Assembly (NCBI GenBank): GCA_029861085.1
Contig: JAOUAE010000052.1
Location: 1 to 8,251, forward strand
Source of the DNA: Candidatus Nitrosopumilus sp.
GTDB taxonomy: Archaea > Thermoproteota > Nitrososphaeria > Nitrososphaerales > Nitrosopumilaceae
Length of the DNA: 8,251 nt
Direction: 5' to 3'
Position numbers and translations under genes: made by a program. The stretch's first letter is position 1. Each line of letters begins with the position of its first letter. Below, piece after piece: positions 1 through 5,508 of this stretch. Under the pieces are notes generated by a model that was given only the letters and a program-made list of their open reading frames with translations, was not told the origin of the DNA and searched no databases.

Positions 1-54
1 TAACGGATCCAATATTAGCCCTCCACAATTCTGAATGTAAAAAGGTTGATTAGA

Positions 55-147
55 TCAGGAACGTGGTTTGCCGGCTTTCTTTTTTTTACGTGTTTCAGCC
101 CTTTGATCAGCATGTCTTTGATGTTTATTCTTTTTTCTAACTGGCAT
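55..147 (-). CDS. Tiny basic protein (30 aa), function unknown
   Basis: A short minus-strand frame runs from ATG at 147 to TGA at 55 and gives 30 residues starting MPVRKKNKHQRH and ending KKKKAGKPRS. More than a third of the residues are Lys or Arg, with several His and Gln, no hydrophobic stretch and no Cys. This is the composition of a nucleic-acid- or ribosome-associated peptide, but that role is only inferred. The sequence just upstream on the minus strand, ending TAAATATTAAAAATCTAC before the ATG, is A/T-rich in the way of an archaeal promoter. It lies downstream of the TPR gene in the same direction, separated by about 300 bases. A frame this short can occur by chance; the strongly biased composition is the only argument for it. 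I do not recognise a family. Confidence 0.45.
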   Translation of the reverse strand: MPVRKKNKHQRHADQRAETRKKKKAGKPRS

Positions 148-451
148 GTAGATTTTTAATATTTAGTGCTAGTTAATTGTTATCATAGACAGATAAAACA
201 TCAAATTTTCATTAACCTGATTGTTGAAAAAGGAAATACTAGGATCTGGAAACATCATGCAGGCATTTGTCCACATGTTAACATACTCTAGAATATGATA
301 TCTTAACATCACATTTAGGATTTCTGACATAGACCGAATTCGAACCTTATGACAATTTGGTTCGTATAAGATCATTGAATTCCAAGCGACGGAATTGTCG
401 ATTAGGTTTGACCCCTAAACTCGTTCCATGCCATACTATTCTTTAGTTAAT
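148..451. other. Intergenic stretch without a supported gene
   Basis: Between the tiny basic ORF and the tail of the TPR gene I find no recognisable gene or complete RNA gene. A 68-codon minus-strand frame (169-375) exists but resembles nothing known. The clearest structure is a perfect 6-bp inverted repeat, AATTCC at 378-383 and GGAATT at 391-396 with a 7-base loop. It overlaps a competing 4-bp stem, CGAC 387-390 with GTCG 397-400, so only one of the two could fold at a time. It sits about 60 bases past the end of the TPR gene and could be part of its transcript end. Confidence 0.4.
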
Positions 452-593
452 TCAGAATCTTGCGTGGATTATTGCTTTGAATTCATTTGTTTTTTTAATG
501 TCTTCAAAATCAATATCTGATTTAGCTTTTTCTTTAAATGAAAAATCTAATTTTATAACCTCGGACAAAATCTTCAACCCTTCTTTGATTTTT
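452..593 (-). pseudogene. Out-of-frame C-terminal tail of the TPR gene
   Basis: If one A is added to the A5 run at 589-593 (minus sense GAAAAATC), the TPR frame continues as FEKIKEGLKILSEVIKLDFS and on for about 30 more residues, ending HARF and TGA at 452-454. The extension completes the fourth TPR helix pair and adds an acidic/basic helical tail, giving a protein of about 164 residues, a more natural end than KSKKG. This could be a true one-base deletion, a sequencing or assembly error in the homopolymer, or slippage on A-AAA during transcription or translation. The sequence cannot separate these. The continuation is seen directly; its membership of the same gene is inference from repeat periodicity. 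Confidence 0.75.
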
Positions 594-945
594 CAAAAGA
601 TGATGCTTTGTTGTATAGTGCTGTTGTATTTTTTGGTTTAACCCTCAAAACATTATCAAAACACTCTGTGGCAATATTGTATTGTCCTATGTAGTGATGG
701 GCCAATCCTTTATTCAACAAAGCTAAGAGATGTCCTTCTTTTTGTGATAGGACATTGTCATAGTGAGTAATTGCTTGTTCGTATCGTGCTAGTTTTCCAA
801 ATATGTGTCCTTTTTTCAGTAACGCCTCTATTTGTTGTGGTTCCTGTGCAAGAACCTGATCATAGAATATCATAGCTTCTTTTGGATTTCCCAAATTCAA
901 TGATGTCTGTCCATTTTTTAGCAACAATTCAATTTTTTCTGACAT
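574..945 (-). CDS. TPR repeat protein, frame broken near its C-terminus
   Basis: The open frame encodes 123 residues from ATG at 945 and consists almost wholly of 34-residue tetratricopeptide repeats: residues 8-41, 42-75 and 76-109, then the start of a fourth at 110. Each has the expected pattern of small and aromatic positions, for example LLKKGHIFGKLARYEQAITHYDNVL. TPR proteins are helical scaffolds for protein-protein contacts; there is no signal peptide or membrane segment, so this one is presumably cytosolic. The frame ends early with KSKKG then TGA at 574-576, while a convincing continuation of the fourth repeat lies in the -1 frame down to 452. The break is at an A5 run (589-593, T5 on plus). 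A TATA-like CATTAAATCA lies 17 bases before the ATG. The partner and exact role are unknown. Confidence 0.85.
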   Translation of the reverse strand: MSEKIELLLKNGQTSLNLGNPKEAMIFYDQVLAQEPQQIEALLKKGHIFGKLARYEQAITHYDNVLSQKEGHLLALLNKGLAHHYIGQYNIATECFDNVLRVKPKNTTALYNKASSFEKSKKG

Positions 946-962
946 GAATTAATGTCTCAATA

Positions 963-972
963 TGATTTAATG
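963..972 (-). promoter_or_regulatory. TATA-like box of the TPR gene
   Basis: The minus-strand decamer CATTAAATCA ends 17 bases before the TPR start codon, where an archaeal TATA box of a transcript with almost no leader would sit. The identical decamer occurs ahead of the phosphoesterase gene at 5426-5435. No transcription-start data are available from sequence alone. Confidence 0.45.
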
Positions 973-994
973 AAATTTTTGATACATAAAATGG

Positions 995-1016
995 TAAATG
1001 GGCCCACGGGGACTCA
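995..1016 (-). other. Possible tRNA 3'-end remnant
   Basis: Read on the minus strand, this GC-rich patch gives GTGAGTCCCCGTGGGCCCAT, which resembles the last third of an archaeal tRNA: T-loop end (GAGT), T-stem 3' strand (CCCCG), acceptor 3' strand (TGGGCCC) and discriminator A. The matching T-stem 5' strand, anticodon arm and acceptor 5' strand are not present upstream, so this is not a functional tRNA. A 3'-tRNA fragment is what integrated elements leave as an attachment-site copy, but no integrase is near. A chance GC-rich patch is a real alternative. Confidence 0.25.
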
Positions 1017-1168
1017 CCTACCAAATTGGGGATAAAATGAGATTCAAAAAAGATTAGACCATCAAAGGGAATTATTGTTCTAGATGTGGAACTAAACTTA
1101 GATCCTGAAGAGAATACAAAATTAGTGATTACTTTTTTTTCATAAATTATTAATCTAACCCATATTAA

Positions 1169-1582
1169 TCACAATAAATTATCTTCAGATATTTTGTTCA
1201 AGGTTTCTAACAATGCCTCCTTTGACTTTACATGAAAATCTGAAAAATATAGCGGCCAAGGAGTAGGCAATGGATTTGGTGAAAACAGTATTGTCTTTTT
1301 GCCCTCGTTTTTGGCTATAAATGACTCAATGGCAGAACCAAAACTTGGGATAGCTGCCAAAATTACCAAGACATCTGCTTTTTTTACAAATTCCAAATCA
1401 TGCTCTACTATTTTTTTTGATAATTCTCTCTCATCTCTGAAATCTTCGATATGCGAATAATCCATATCGTGTGATTTTATATGGTAGATTGTTTCATAGC
1501 CTTGATGTTTTAGCCAATCATAAAACTCTCTTATTGATTCAATTCCTCCAAATCCAATTGAGCCACAAACCATTATTTTCAT
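1169..1582 (-). CDS. Nucleoside 2-deoxyribosyltransferase-like protein
   Basis: The 137-residue protein opens with a Rossmann-like strand and glycine turn (MKIMVCGSIGFGG). A helix rich in charged residues follows, then ADVLVILAAIPSFGSAIESF at about residues 69-88. The order ADxxV....P..G.A.E is that of the nucleoside 2-deoxyribosyltransferase fold, where a Glu in the G-(S/T)-A-x-E turn is the catalytic nucleophile; here that would be Glu86, with Asp70 upstream. Known family members cleave or exchange the N-glycosidic bond of (deoxy)nucleosides or nucleotides in the cytosol. The length fits a small stand-alone member. It starts 13 bases after the stop of the universal stress protein, so it is probably the last gene of that operon. 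The match is at the level of fold and motif; a nucleotide-binding protein without transferase activity is possible. Confidence 0.6.
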   Translation of the reverse strand: MKIMVCGSIGFGGIESIREFYDWLKHQGYETIYHIKSHDMDYSHIEDFRDERELSKKIVEHDLEFVKKADVLVILAAIPSFGSAIESFIAKNEGKKTILFSPNPLPTPWPLYFSDFHVKSKEALLETLNKISEDNLL

Positions 1583-1595
1583 TTTGAATCGAATA

Positions 1596-2021
1596 TCATT
1601 TTATAATCATAACAGGAATGGAGGACTTGTGAAGTACATGATTAGATACACTCCCGAGAAGTTTTTCCTTAATGCTGCTCATACCTCTTGATCCAATTAT
1701 TATGATGTCAAAATTCAGAGCTTCTGCAAATTTTGTTATTTTGGGCCCTGGATCTCCAAAGTCTATCTTCTTTTCAAATAAAACTCCATTTTGTGCACAA
1801 CGAATCTTTGCAGATTTCATTATGTCATCTGCTGCTATCAAAAGGGGTTTTTCGGGATAAGTCAAATTATAATATTTTTTTGGAATGTTTGAGATTATAC
1901 AAATCCCAATTAGTTTAGTGTCAAACTGTCTTGCCAAGAAAATTCCCATATCCAACCCACGGTACGAGTTTTTTGAGCCATCCAATGCAACTAAGATTTT
2001 CTTAATTTTTGTTTTAATCAT
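1596..2021 (-). CDS. Universal stress protein (UspA family)
   Basis: A single-domain universal stress protein of 141 residues, the usual length. The first strand reads KKILVALDGSKNS with the conserved Asp14 and Gly-Ser. The C-terminal nucleotide-binding loop is G110-S-R-G113, nine residues, then G123-S124, which is the ATP-binding signature G-2x-G-9x-G-(S/T). It should therefore bind ATP and act in the cytosol in stress or energy-status signalling; the exact client is unknown, as for most family members. Its ATG overlaps the stop of a 40-residue Cys-rich gene upstream as ATGA (2018-2021), which implies translational coupling, and the deoxyribosyltransferase-like gene follows 13 bases after its stop. 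A second USP of the same length lies at 6433-6858 on the same strand. Confidence 0.93.
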   Translation of the reverse strand: MIKTKIKKILVALDGSKNSYRGLDMGIFLARQFDTKLIGICIISNIPKKYYNLTYPEKPLLIAADDIMKSAKIRCAQNGVLFEKKIDFGDPGPKITKFAEALNFDIIIIGSRGMSSIKEKLLGSVSNHVLHKSSIPVMIIK

Positions 2022-2140
2022 TTATTTTTACCAAATACACCTTGATGATCACTTAGACAACACGTACACTGCTTTACATAACATTCATCAACTTTTTCAT
2101 GTCCACAAGAACCACAATGACAAAAATTATCATCCCTCAC
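2018..2140 (-). CDS. Small Cys-rich, probably zinc-binding protein (40 aa)
   Basis: A GTG-started frame of 40 residues reads MRDDNFCHCGSCGHEKVDEC and continues YVKQCTCCLSDHQGVFGKNK. It has seven Cys (7, 9, 12, 20, 25, 27, 28) and His at 8, 14 and 32, arranged as C-H-C-x2-C-G-H and C-x4-C-x-C-C. That many ligands in so short a protein points to binding of zinc or another metal. GTG is the only usable start, since TAG lies just upstream in frame. It is supported by a Shine-Dalgarno match AGGTGAT at 2152-2158, 11 bases before it. Its TGA overlaps the ATG of the universal stress protein (ATGA), so the two are very likely translated together. I infer a regulatory or metal-sensing role next to the stress protein; no enzyme activity is suggested. 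I cannot name a family. Confidence 0.75.
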   Translation of the reverse strand: MRDDNFCHCGSCGHEKVDECYVKQCTCCLSDHQGVFGKNK

Positions 2141-2151
2141 GATTTTAAACT

Positions 2152-2158
2152 ATCACCT
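2152..2158 (-). promoter_or_regulatory. Shine-Dalgarno sequence of the Cys-rich gene
   Basis: Minus-strand AGGTGAT matches the archaeal anti-Shine-Dalgarno complement (GGAGGTGATC) over seven bases and lies 11 bases before the GTG at 2140. It fixes the start of this small gene and shows the operon has a leader. Candidate TATA boxes are the A/T-rich stretches at about 2192-2214, minus sense. Confidence 0.6.
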
Positions 2159-2273
2159 GTGTAGTTAAACAAGTCTAAAGTTATCATATCTGGAAAATAT
2201 AGAATCTATTTTTAATGCAAATATGTGAAAATATAGTTGGAGAGGATTAGATTAATTGATGGATATGACGAAA

Positions 2274-3176
2274 TCAAACTTCAATGTTTAATCTCTTTAA
2301 ATCTTTACATCGATTTCTTATTGTAACTTCAGTCACATTAGCAGATTCTGCCATATCACGTTGAGTAACAGATACTTCATTTTTAACACAGGATAGGTAT
2401 AATGCAGATGCTGCAAGACCCATTGGGTCCTTTCCAGCTGATTCTTTGCGTTTTTGTACCTCTTGGAGCAATTTGACTGTATATCGTTTTGCCTTTTCTG
2501 TGATCTTTAATTTGCTTGAAATCCTTGAAATACATTGAATCGAATCTACAACTGGCACCTTAAGCTCTAATTCATGATGTAATAATCTGTAACATTTTGC
2601 AATGTCTTTTCGTTTAACATTAGCTGTATTAGTGATATCTTTTAGTGTTCTAGGCGTCTCAGCATCTCTGCAGGCAGCATAAAGTGCTGCTGCAATCATT
2701 GCAGAGATGGATCTACCGCGAACTAGTTTTCTCTCCAATGCTTTTCTGTAAATGTATGATGCTTTTTCAATTACTGCATCAGAAAGTGAAAGTTTGTCTT
2801 TTAGTGTTGATAACTCACTTAATGCTTGTCTGAGATTTTTATCTACAGGTGCATTGACCTTACTTCTACTATCCCACGTTCTTAGTCTTTCAATGGTCCT
2901 TTTCATTGTGGATGTGAGTGGTTTTCCTGATGAGTCTTTATTCATTGGACTAATGATGGTGGCAAGTCCTCTATCGTGCATTGTAAGTGATGTTGGAGCT
3001 CCTGTTCTAGTTGGATCTGTTCCTCCCTCTTTTTGAAATGATCTCCATTCTGGACCTGATGCATCTAATTTTTCAGAAATAACATAACCACATTTTGAGC
3101 AAAATTGTTCTCCTGTAACTTCATCAATCAATAGAGAATTTTTTCCACAACGAAAACAGTTAGAATTTGAAAACAT
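2274..3176 (-). CDS. tfb: Transcription initiation factor B (TFB)
   Basis: A full-length archaeal TFB of 300 residues. The N-terminal zinc ribbon has Cys7-x2-Cys10 and Cys26-x2-Cys29. The B-reader/linker follows with GPEWRSF and a stretch around TDPTRTGAPTSLTMHDRGL. Two cyclin folds occupy roughly residues 100-190 and 195-295; the second ends in a helix-turn-helix (TQRDMAESANVTEVTIRNRC) that contacts the BRE. It recruits RNA polymerase to TBP-bound TATA boxes. I chose ATG at 3176 over an in-frame GTG at 3191 because GGAGAT at 3184-3189 is a good Shine-Dalgarno sequence seven bases before that ATG and overlaps the GTG. Thaumarchaea carry several TFB paralogues, so this is one of a set and may serve a subset of promoters. 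It is transcribed alone, upstream of the Cys-rich/USP operon. Confidence 0.95.
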   Translation of the reverse strand: MFSNSNCFRCGKNSLLIDEVTGEQFCSKCGYVISEKLDASGPEWRSFQKEGGTDPTRTGAPTSLTMHDRGLATIISPMNKDSSGKPLTSTMKRTIERLRTWDSRSKVNAPVDKNLRQALSELSTLKDKLSLSDAVIEKASYIYRKALERKLVRGRSISAMIAAALYAACRDAETPRTLKDITNTANVKRKDIAKCYRLLHHELELKVPVVDSIQCISRISSKLKITEKAKRYTVKLLQEVQKRKESAGKDPMGLAASALYLSCVKNEVSVTQRDMAESANVTEVTIRNRCKDLKRLNIEV

Positions 3177-3233
3177 TATTTCTATCTCCACTACATTTGT
3201 ACTCTTGTTTTTCTAGCACATTACAATTACCAG

Positions 3234-3263
3234 TTTTTATCTTAAAAACCACATGTGTTTTTA
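3234..3263 (-). promoter_or_regulatory. TFB promoter with adjacent palindrome
   Basis: The minus-strand stretch TTTTTAAGATAAAAACTG (about 3231-3248) is the best TATA-like box ahead of tfb, about 60 bases before the ATG. Immediately upstream lies the palindrome CACATGTG (3250-3257), flanked by A5 (3244-3248) and T5 (3258-3262) with a single unpaired C at 3249. A palindrome touching the BRE/TATA region could be an operator, but it could equally belong to the end of the cupredoxin transcript. Confidence 0.35.
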
Positions 3264-3323
3264 GAATAATTTAGAATTTTACCATTATTAAAATTGGAAT
3301 TTTATGGTTTTAGGTATTAAGAA

Positions 3324-4301
3324 TTACTGCTGACCCCAACCACGTTCAATGAGTTTTGTTGCTGTCTCTAGTTTGACGCAAACTGGCTCTTTTGTAGTGG
3401 ATTTGAATATCATATCGAGTCCTTCTTTGCAGGTAAGTTCAGAGGGATCAGCTAACCATTGTAATTGGTGTCTTGGTGGCAAGATGTAATCAGAGCCAAA
3501 TTTTGCCATTCCCTTATGTAGTATTGCTTCTGCAAAATGTTTTCTAGCAGTTTTATGATCTCCCATCATTTCATGAGAAACACCCGCAAAATGATGATGG
3601 ATTCCTGCGTGATGATGCTGAATTACTGATTGTGTGAAATCCTGTCCCTTTTCAAAATGCAAAGCAGCATTATGATGTTGAATGGCTGCTTCATGATGGT
3701 ATTTAGCTGCATTTTCACGGTCTTCTAATAATGCATATTCCAGTGCGGCACTATGATAATTGATTCCTGCCTGAATGTAGGAAACAGCTGCTTGATTATC
3801 ATAGCCTGTATCTCCAAATTCTTTTGCACTTTCAACAAAACTTTGAGCTTCTTTTAGATGTCCTAGTGCTGCATCTAATGAACCAGATTCTGTCACTCTG
3901 GCAACAGGCATACCTTCAGGATCTAAAACTGTAATAATTCCATTCATCCATGGGTGTAAAGTACAATAGTATGACAAGGTTCCGATGTCAGATTGGTCAG
4001 CTATGTAAGGATAGATTTCACCCTTTTCTAGTAATCCACTATTGAATATTCCATCTGGTCCCCCTTGAAAAGAACCTGAAGTGATAGTGTGGGTGTTATC
4101 ATCAAAATTAATCCACCGTATCTTATCACTAACTGAAACTGTTATTTCAGAAGGAAGAAAATGAAACAAATTTGTTGGACTAGCTGAACCTTGTGGAATA
4201 ACTACATCAAAAGTTTCTGCATACACATCGTTCATTGTTATCGGAATCAGAAAAAGCAACATTGAAAATAAAATAATCTTATCAAAACTCCAAATTTTCA
4301 A
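3324..4301 (-). CDS. Secreted cupredoxin fused to His-rich helical repeats
   Basis: The 325-residue precursor has a signal peptide (basic start, hydrophobic residues 9-20, likely cleavage after VYA28). A plastocyanin-like type I copper domain spans about 30-128, with ligands His71 (NTHT) and Cys113, His116, Met119 in YYCTLHPWMNG. A helical region of three to four tandem units of about 27 residues (168-193, 194-220, 221-247, 248-270) then carries most of the 18 His found between 148 and 278, including HH and HHH clusters. The tail (Cys291...Cys308...KLIERGW) is a module seen on many thaumarchaeal secreted proteins. It should act outside the membrane in electron transfer, copper binding, or both; the His-rich part suggests metal buffering, which is inference. 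The start is TTG at 4301: a TGA lies in frame two codons upstream, and this start gives the complete signal peptide. Confidence 0.88.
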   Translation of the reverse strand: MKIWSFDKIILFSMLLFLIPITMNDVYAETFDVVIPQGSASPTNLFHFLPSEITVSVSDKIRWINFDDNTHTITSGSFQGGPDGIFNSGLLEKGEIYPYIADQSDIGTLSYYCTLHPWMNGIITVLDPEGMPVARVTESGSLDAALGHLKEAQSFVESAKEFGDTGYDNQAAVSYIQAGINYHSAALEYALLEDRENAAKYHHEAAIQHHNAALHFEKGQDFTQSVIQHHHAGIHHHFAGVSHEMMGDHKTARKHFAEAILHKGMAKFGSDYILPPRHQLQWLADPSELTCKEGLDMIFKSTTKEPVCVKLETATKLIERGWGQQ

Positions 4302-4324
4302 GTGTCATGTATTATCTTTAATAG

Positions 4325-4331
4325 GATTTAA
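4325..4331 (-). promoter_or_regulatory. TATA-like box of the cupredoxin gene
   Basis: Minus-strand TTAAATC, within ATGTTAAATCC, ends 23 bases before the TTG start, giving an almost leaderless transcript. It shares its core with the boxes of the TPR and phosphoesterase genes. A second A/T-rich candidate, ATTAAAGATA, is closer to the start but too close for a normal archaeal spacing. Confidence 0.4.
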
Positions 4332-4565
4332 CATAATGATCAGATTATCAAATTTGAAAAACAGGTACCTCTATCACTAAAATAGATACTATGAAAAGCA
4401 ATATCTAAATTTTATTTGATAATGATTTGAATGGGCATTAGTTCAATAGAATCTGTACTTGGGGCTACAGAACTAGTCCATCAAAGGGATTTACACAATC
4501 AATTTAACACCCCAACATTTGATTTGAATCTCTTAAATTCCATTATTTCTTCTGTCTTAATTCAA

Positions 4566-4843
4566 GGTTCAAGTCGTCCTAGATTCAGTTACTATTTTGG
4601 GAGCAAAAATAGACCGGATGTGATTCATACATTAGCTTGAACATGATTTTAGATCTATTTTTTTAAATTCAACACTGACAAAGAGTATTACAGATTCAGT
4701 TCGATACTCAAATTTCTAATTCTACTGGGGGCGAGTTTTGTTGAATTAGTTCAATACTCTCAATAACTATGGATTCAACTCGGATGGGATTCACCTACTA
4801 ATATGGGCATAATTTTGGGCACAATTATTGAATCCGACCGGAC
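4566..4843. repeat. Two diverged copies of a 55-73 base sequence
   Basis: Copy one (4566-4620) and copy two (4771-4843) share, in order, GG(A/T)TCAA, GATTCA..TAC, ATTTTGGG and GACCGGA. The gaps between the blocks are close to multiples of three. On the minus strand they read RS..IFAPKI....VTESRTT-stop and RSDSIIVPKIMPILVGES..-stop, with stops in equivalent positions and a TAA the same distance upstream in both. This suggests decayed copies of one short coding segment, but the pieces are short and the alignment is by eye. Confidence 0.25.
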
Positions 4844-4856
4844 CAGTAGAGCAAGT

Positions 4857-4881
4857 TATATCTAGAAAAGTTCTAGCTATA
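4857..4881. other. Hairpin-forming inverted repeat
   Basis: Arms TATATCTAGAA (4857-4867) and TTCTAGCTATA (4871-4881) pair at 10 of 11 positions around a 3-base loop. It lies about 80 bases past the stop of the phosphoesterase gene on the minus strand, so it could mark that transcript's end or be an RNA element. There is no adjacent long T-run on the minus strand. Confidence 0.45.
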
Positions 4882-4958
4882 CCTAAATCACCCCATCCTT
4901 AATCAGAAATTACAAGGTAGAAAGATCTCATCTTCAGAAATTTAGCCTTCCACATATT

Positions 4959-5405
4959 TCATTGTGTTTTTTTACTCAATTTGAAGAATAACCAATTCTT
5001 TTCTTTTGGTTTGAAATGCAATAAACAATATCGCCCCTGTAATTTCTCTCCTTGTATGTTCAAAATCCATTTTTTGGGAGTCTTCTCTTCAGTCTCAAAT
5101 GTTCCTTTGTCCCATATTGTAACAGTTCCTGCACCATAATTTCCTTCAGGGATTTCTCCTTCAAAAAGTGCATATTCAAGAAGATGATCAGGCACAGATA
5201 CTGCCAATCTCTTTTGACCTTCAGTTTTAGGAGGAGGCTTTGGCAAAGCCCAAGATTTTAGGGCACCGTCTTCTTCAAATCTCAAATCCCAATGTAGATG
5301 TGATGCATGATGTTCTTGAATCACATATACTGGTCGTTGTAGATTGTCTTTTTCATATTGTTTTACGATCTCTTGGCAAAAACTTTCAGAGACCTCATTA
5401 GACAT
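4959..5405 (-). CDS. Stand-alone LigD-type DNA/RNA 3'-phosphoesterase
   Basis: The 148-residue protein is the phosphoesterase (PE) domain that forms the N-terminus of bacterial LigD, here without ligase or polymerase domains. The core YVIQEHHASHLHWDLRFEED supplies His32, His38, Asp40 and Arg42, and SVPDH supplies His74. These sit exactly ten residues before the metal and substrate residues described for Pseudomonas LigD (His42, His48, Asp50, Arg52, His84). The late motif PEGNYGAGTVTIWDKG is also intact. The family is a Mn-dependent enzyme that trims 3'-ribonucleotides and 3'-phosphates to leave 3'-OH ends for repair. All catalytic residues are present, so it is probably active. It is divergent from a DUF504/MJ1316 gene 103 bases away, another protein linked to nucleic-acid 3' ends. 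Confidence 0.93.
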   Translation of the reverse strand: MSNEVSESFCQEIVKQYEKDNLQRPVYVIQEHHASHLHWDLRFEEDGALKSWALPKPPPKTEGQKRLAVSVPDHLLEYALFEGEIPEGNYGAGTVTIWDKGTFETEEKTPKKWILNIQGEKLQGRYCLLHFKPKEKNWLFFKLSKKTQ

Positions 5406-5425
5406 TAGACATCTTGTGTTTTGCT

Positions 5426-5435
5426 TGATTTAATG
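5426..5435 (-). promoter_or_regulatory. TATA-like box of the phosphoesterase gene
   Basis: Minus-strand CATTAAATCA ends 20 bases before the ATG and is identical to the decamer ahead of the TPR gene. It lies inside the 103-base divergent region shared with the DUF504 gene. A plus-strand TATA candidate for that gene is TTTTTATGTA at about 5449-5458. Confidence 0.5.
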
Positions 5436-5508
5436 ATATTGATTTTCTTTTTTATGTAGACAAAGGATGTGTTAGAATTGATATTAGTACAATAATGCGT
5501 GTAAAAGT

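Larger units (their letters stand above)
4302..4958. other. Long intergenic region with weak repeats
   Basis: About 650 bases separate the start of the cupredoxin gene from the end of the phosphoesterase gene, and I find no supported gene. A 69-codon plus-strand frame (4431-4640) has no recognisable motif. The region has more short internal similarities than its neighbours: ATTAGTTCAATA at 4437 and 4745, AGTTCGATACTC/AGTTCAATACTC at 4697 and 4747, and two gapped copies of a 55-73 base stretch (4566-4620 and 4771-4843). It ends with a strong hairpin at 4857-4881. It may be decayed coding or mobile DNA, or hold an unrecognised RNA; each similarity alone is near chance level. Confidence 0.45.

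Noticed and set aside
334..350. Minus-strand GGTTCGAATTC resembling a tRNA T-loop
   Set aside because: The flanking 5-base stems do not pair and there is no cloverleaf around it.
169..375. 68-codon minus-strand frame
   Set aside because: No recognisable motif, no promoter-like spacing, hydrophobic/polar mix without pattern; looks like chance.
1070..1081. CCATCAAAGGGA shared with 4488-4499
   Set aside because: A 12-base identity is expected several times by chance in a window of this size and A/T content.
946..1168. Long stop-free minus-strand reading with the phrase IIPFDGLIFF
   Set aside because: No usable start codon in frame and a stop just upstream; treated as non-coding, possibly decayed, sequence.
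1672..2148. Three overlapping plus-strand frames
   Set aside because: They are antisense to the universal stress protein and Cys-rich genes, whose motifs are clear.
2752..3036. 94-codon plus-strand frame
   Set aside because: Antisense to the TFB gene.
4564..4578. Plus-strand AGGTTCAAGTCGTCC resembling a tRNA T-arm
   Set aside because: The T-stem does not pair and no anticodon or acceptor stem can be drawn.
4431..4640. 69-codon plus-strand frame
   Set aside because: No motif or family resemblance and no clear promoter; overlaps the weak repeats, which read equally well on the other strand.
5052..5261. 69-codon plus-strand frame
   Set aside because: Antisense to the phosphoesterase gene with its intact catalytic residues.
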